Both the position numbers and the translations under genes were made by a program. 15,105 nt of DNA, from positions 1 through 15,105 of the forward strand of contig JAUPKM010000090.1 in assembly GCA_030837445.1 (NCBI GenBank), given 5' to 3'. Shown here piece by piece: positions 14,682-15,105 of the stretch; the first letter of the stretch is position 1; each line of letters opens with the position of its first letter. The notes under the pieces are model-generated. The model saw nothing but the letters and a program-made list of their open reading frames with translations. It ran no database searches and was not told the DNA's origin. This stretch comes from Actinomycetota bacterium (GTDB taxonomy: Bacteria; Actinomycetota; Actinomycetes; S36-B12; UBA10799).

Positions 14682-15105
14682 GGCCGGCTCCCTCAGCGCG
14701 GTGTTCGGACTCGACTCGTCGAGCCCCCGGGTCCTGTCGATTCGCTCAATCCTGTCGATTCGCTCGGTCCCTTCGAAGTCCCTCGGTGCGGCTGCGCAGC
14801 CTGTACGTCCCCGTCATCCCGCGTCCGTGACGCCGAAGACCGGCGGTCGAGTGGACGTCTTCCACTACCTTCAACCACAACCCGACGTACCCCACGGTGA
14901 CCAATGGTCTACTACTAGTAATTCCCCGGGCCTGCGCCACACCGTCGGCACCCAGCCCACGGCGCGATCGAACCGTCGCCGGATCACGCCGCCTTGCCTC
15001 CCCTCGCAGGCCCAACCCAGTGGTGGGAACCGCTGCTGAAGCCCTGAGGGCGACCGGCAAGAGATGGCTTCGATCAGGGAGCGGTGTCCGGGCGTTGGGC
15101 GGCAA
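14682..15105. promoter_or_regulatory. Upstream region of the PLP-enzyme/methyltransferase unit
   Basis: These 424 bases hold no convincing gene. A leftward frame stays open from 15105 to 14746, but it has no motifs or supported start. The region should contain the promoter of the leftward pair. It holds the 18-base tandem repeat described separately. An AT-richer patch has the palindromes GACCAATGGTC (14899-14909) and TACTAGTA (14913-14920). No clear -35/-10 pair was found. Confidence 0.4.
14732..14767. repeat. Tandem 18-base direct repeat upstream of the PLP-enzyme gene
   Basis: Two adjacent copies, TCCTGTCGATTCGCTCAA and TCCTGTCGATTCGCTCGG, differ only in the last two bases. They lie 51-86 bases before the GTG start, where a regulator could bind direct repeats. 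A short inverted repeat CTCGA/TCGAG at 14710-14723 lies between them and the start. Confidence 0.7.

Noticed and set aside
13023..14900. Open frame of 625 codons on the plus strand
   Set aside because: It is a shadow of the PLP-enzyme and methyltransferase genes on the other strand and has no motifs of its own.
14746..15105. Leftward open frame entering from the right edge
   Set aside because: It has Arg-rich composition, no motif and no supported start, and its end would overlap the tandem repeat. It could be a truncated gene, but the evidence is too weak.
1..15105. CRISPR array
   Set aside because: No regularly spaced repeats were seen; the only direct repeat is the two-copy 18-base unit at 14732-14767.

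Overview
The window is very GC-rich, with dense ATGA/GTGA gene overlaps, frequent GTG starts and actinobacterial protein families. It most likely comes from an actinomycete (Streptomyces, Pseudonocardia or a relative). The species cannot be named from the sequence alone.

Left part (1-7275). The first 18 codons of a helix-turn-helix (XRE-type) regulator run leftwards off the window. Divergent from it is a tight seven-gene rightward operon: a UDP-galactopyranose-mutase-like FAD oxidoreductase, an HPr-kinase-like P-loop protein, a small adenylate-kinase-like (FlaR-type) P-loop kinase, a GT4 glycosyltransferase, a membrane-anchored GT2 glycosyltransferase, a Nudix hydrolase and an APH-fold phosphotransferase. 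Four junctions overlap or nearly abut, so the set is probably translated as one unit. The mix of nucleotide-sugar, glycosyl-transfer and phosphoryl-transfer enzymes suggests that a glycosylated and phosphorylated molecule is made or modified. No substrate can be named. This is the best candidate here for an undescribed system.

Middle (7272-8680). The operon ends inside an orphan 3' half of a tRNA-Phe gene, from anticodon loop to discriminator base, with no 5' half. This is the signature of an attachment site left by a tRNA-targeting integrative element. Beyond it lie a strong terminator, the C-terminal remnant of a tyrosine recombinase whose 3' end faces the att site, the C-terminal remnant of a DUF3800 protein, and about 640 bases of non-coding DNA with perfect inverted repeats. 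Together they look like decayed, possibly tandem, integrations at one tRNA-Phe locus.

Right part (8681-15105). An AbiEi/AbiEii type IV toxin-antitoxin (abortive infection) pair comes first. It is followed by a membrane GGDEF-EAL cyclic-di-GMP protein with both active-site signatures intact. Converging on that gene, and overlapping it by 61 bases, is a leftward two-gene unit: an alpha-oxoamine-synthase-type PLP enzyme translationally coupled to an NNMT/SCO2525-like SAM methyltransferase. This pair may make a small N- or C-methylated amine or aminoketone. The last 424 bases hold repeats and palindromes upstream of that unit but no convincing gene.
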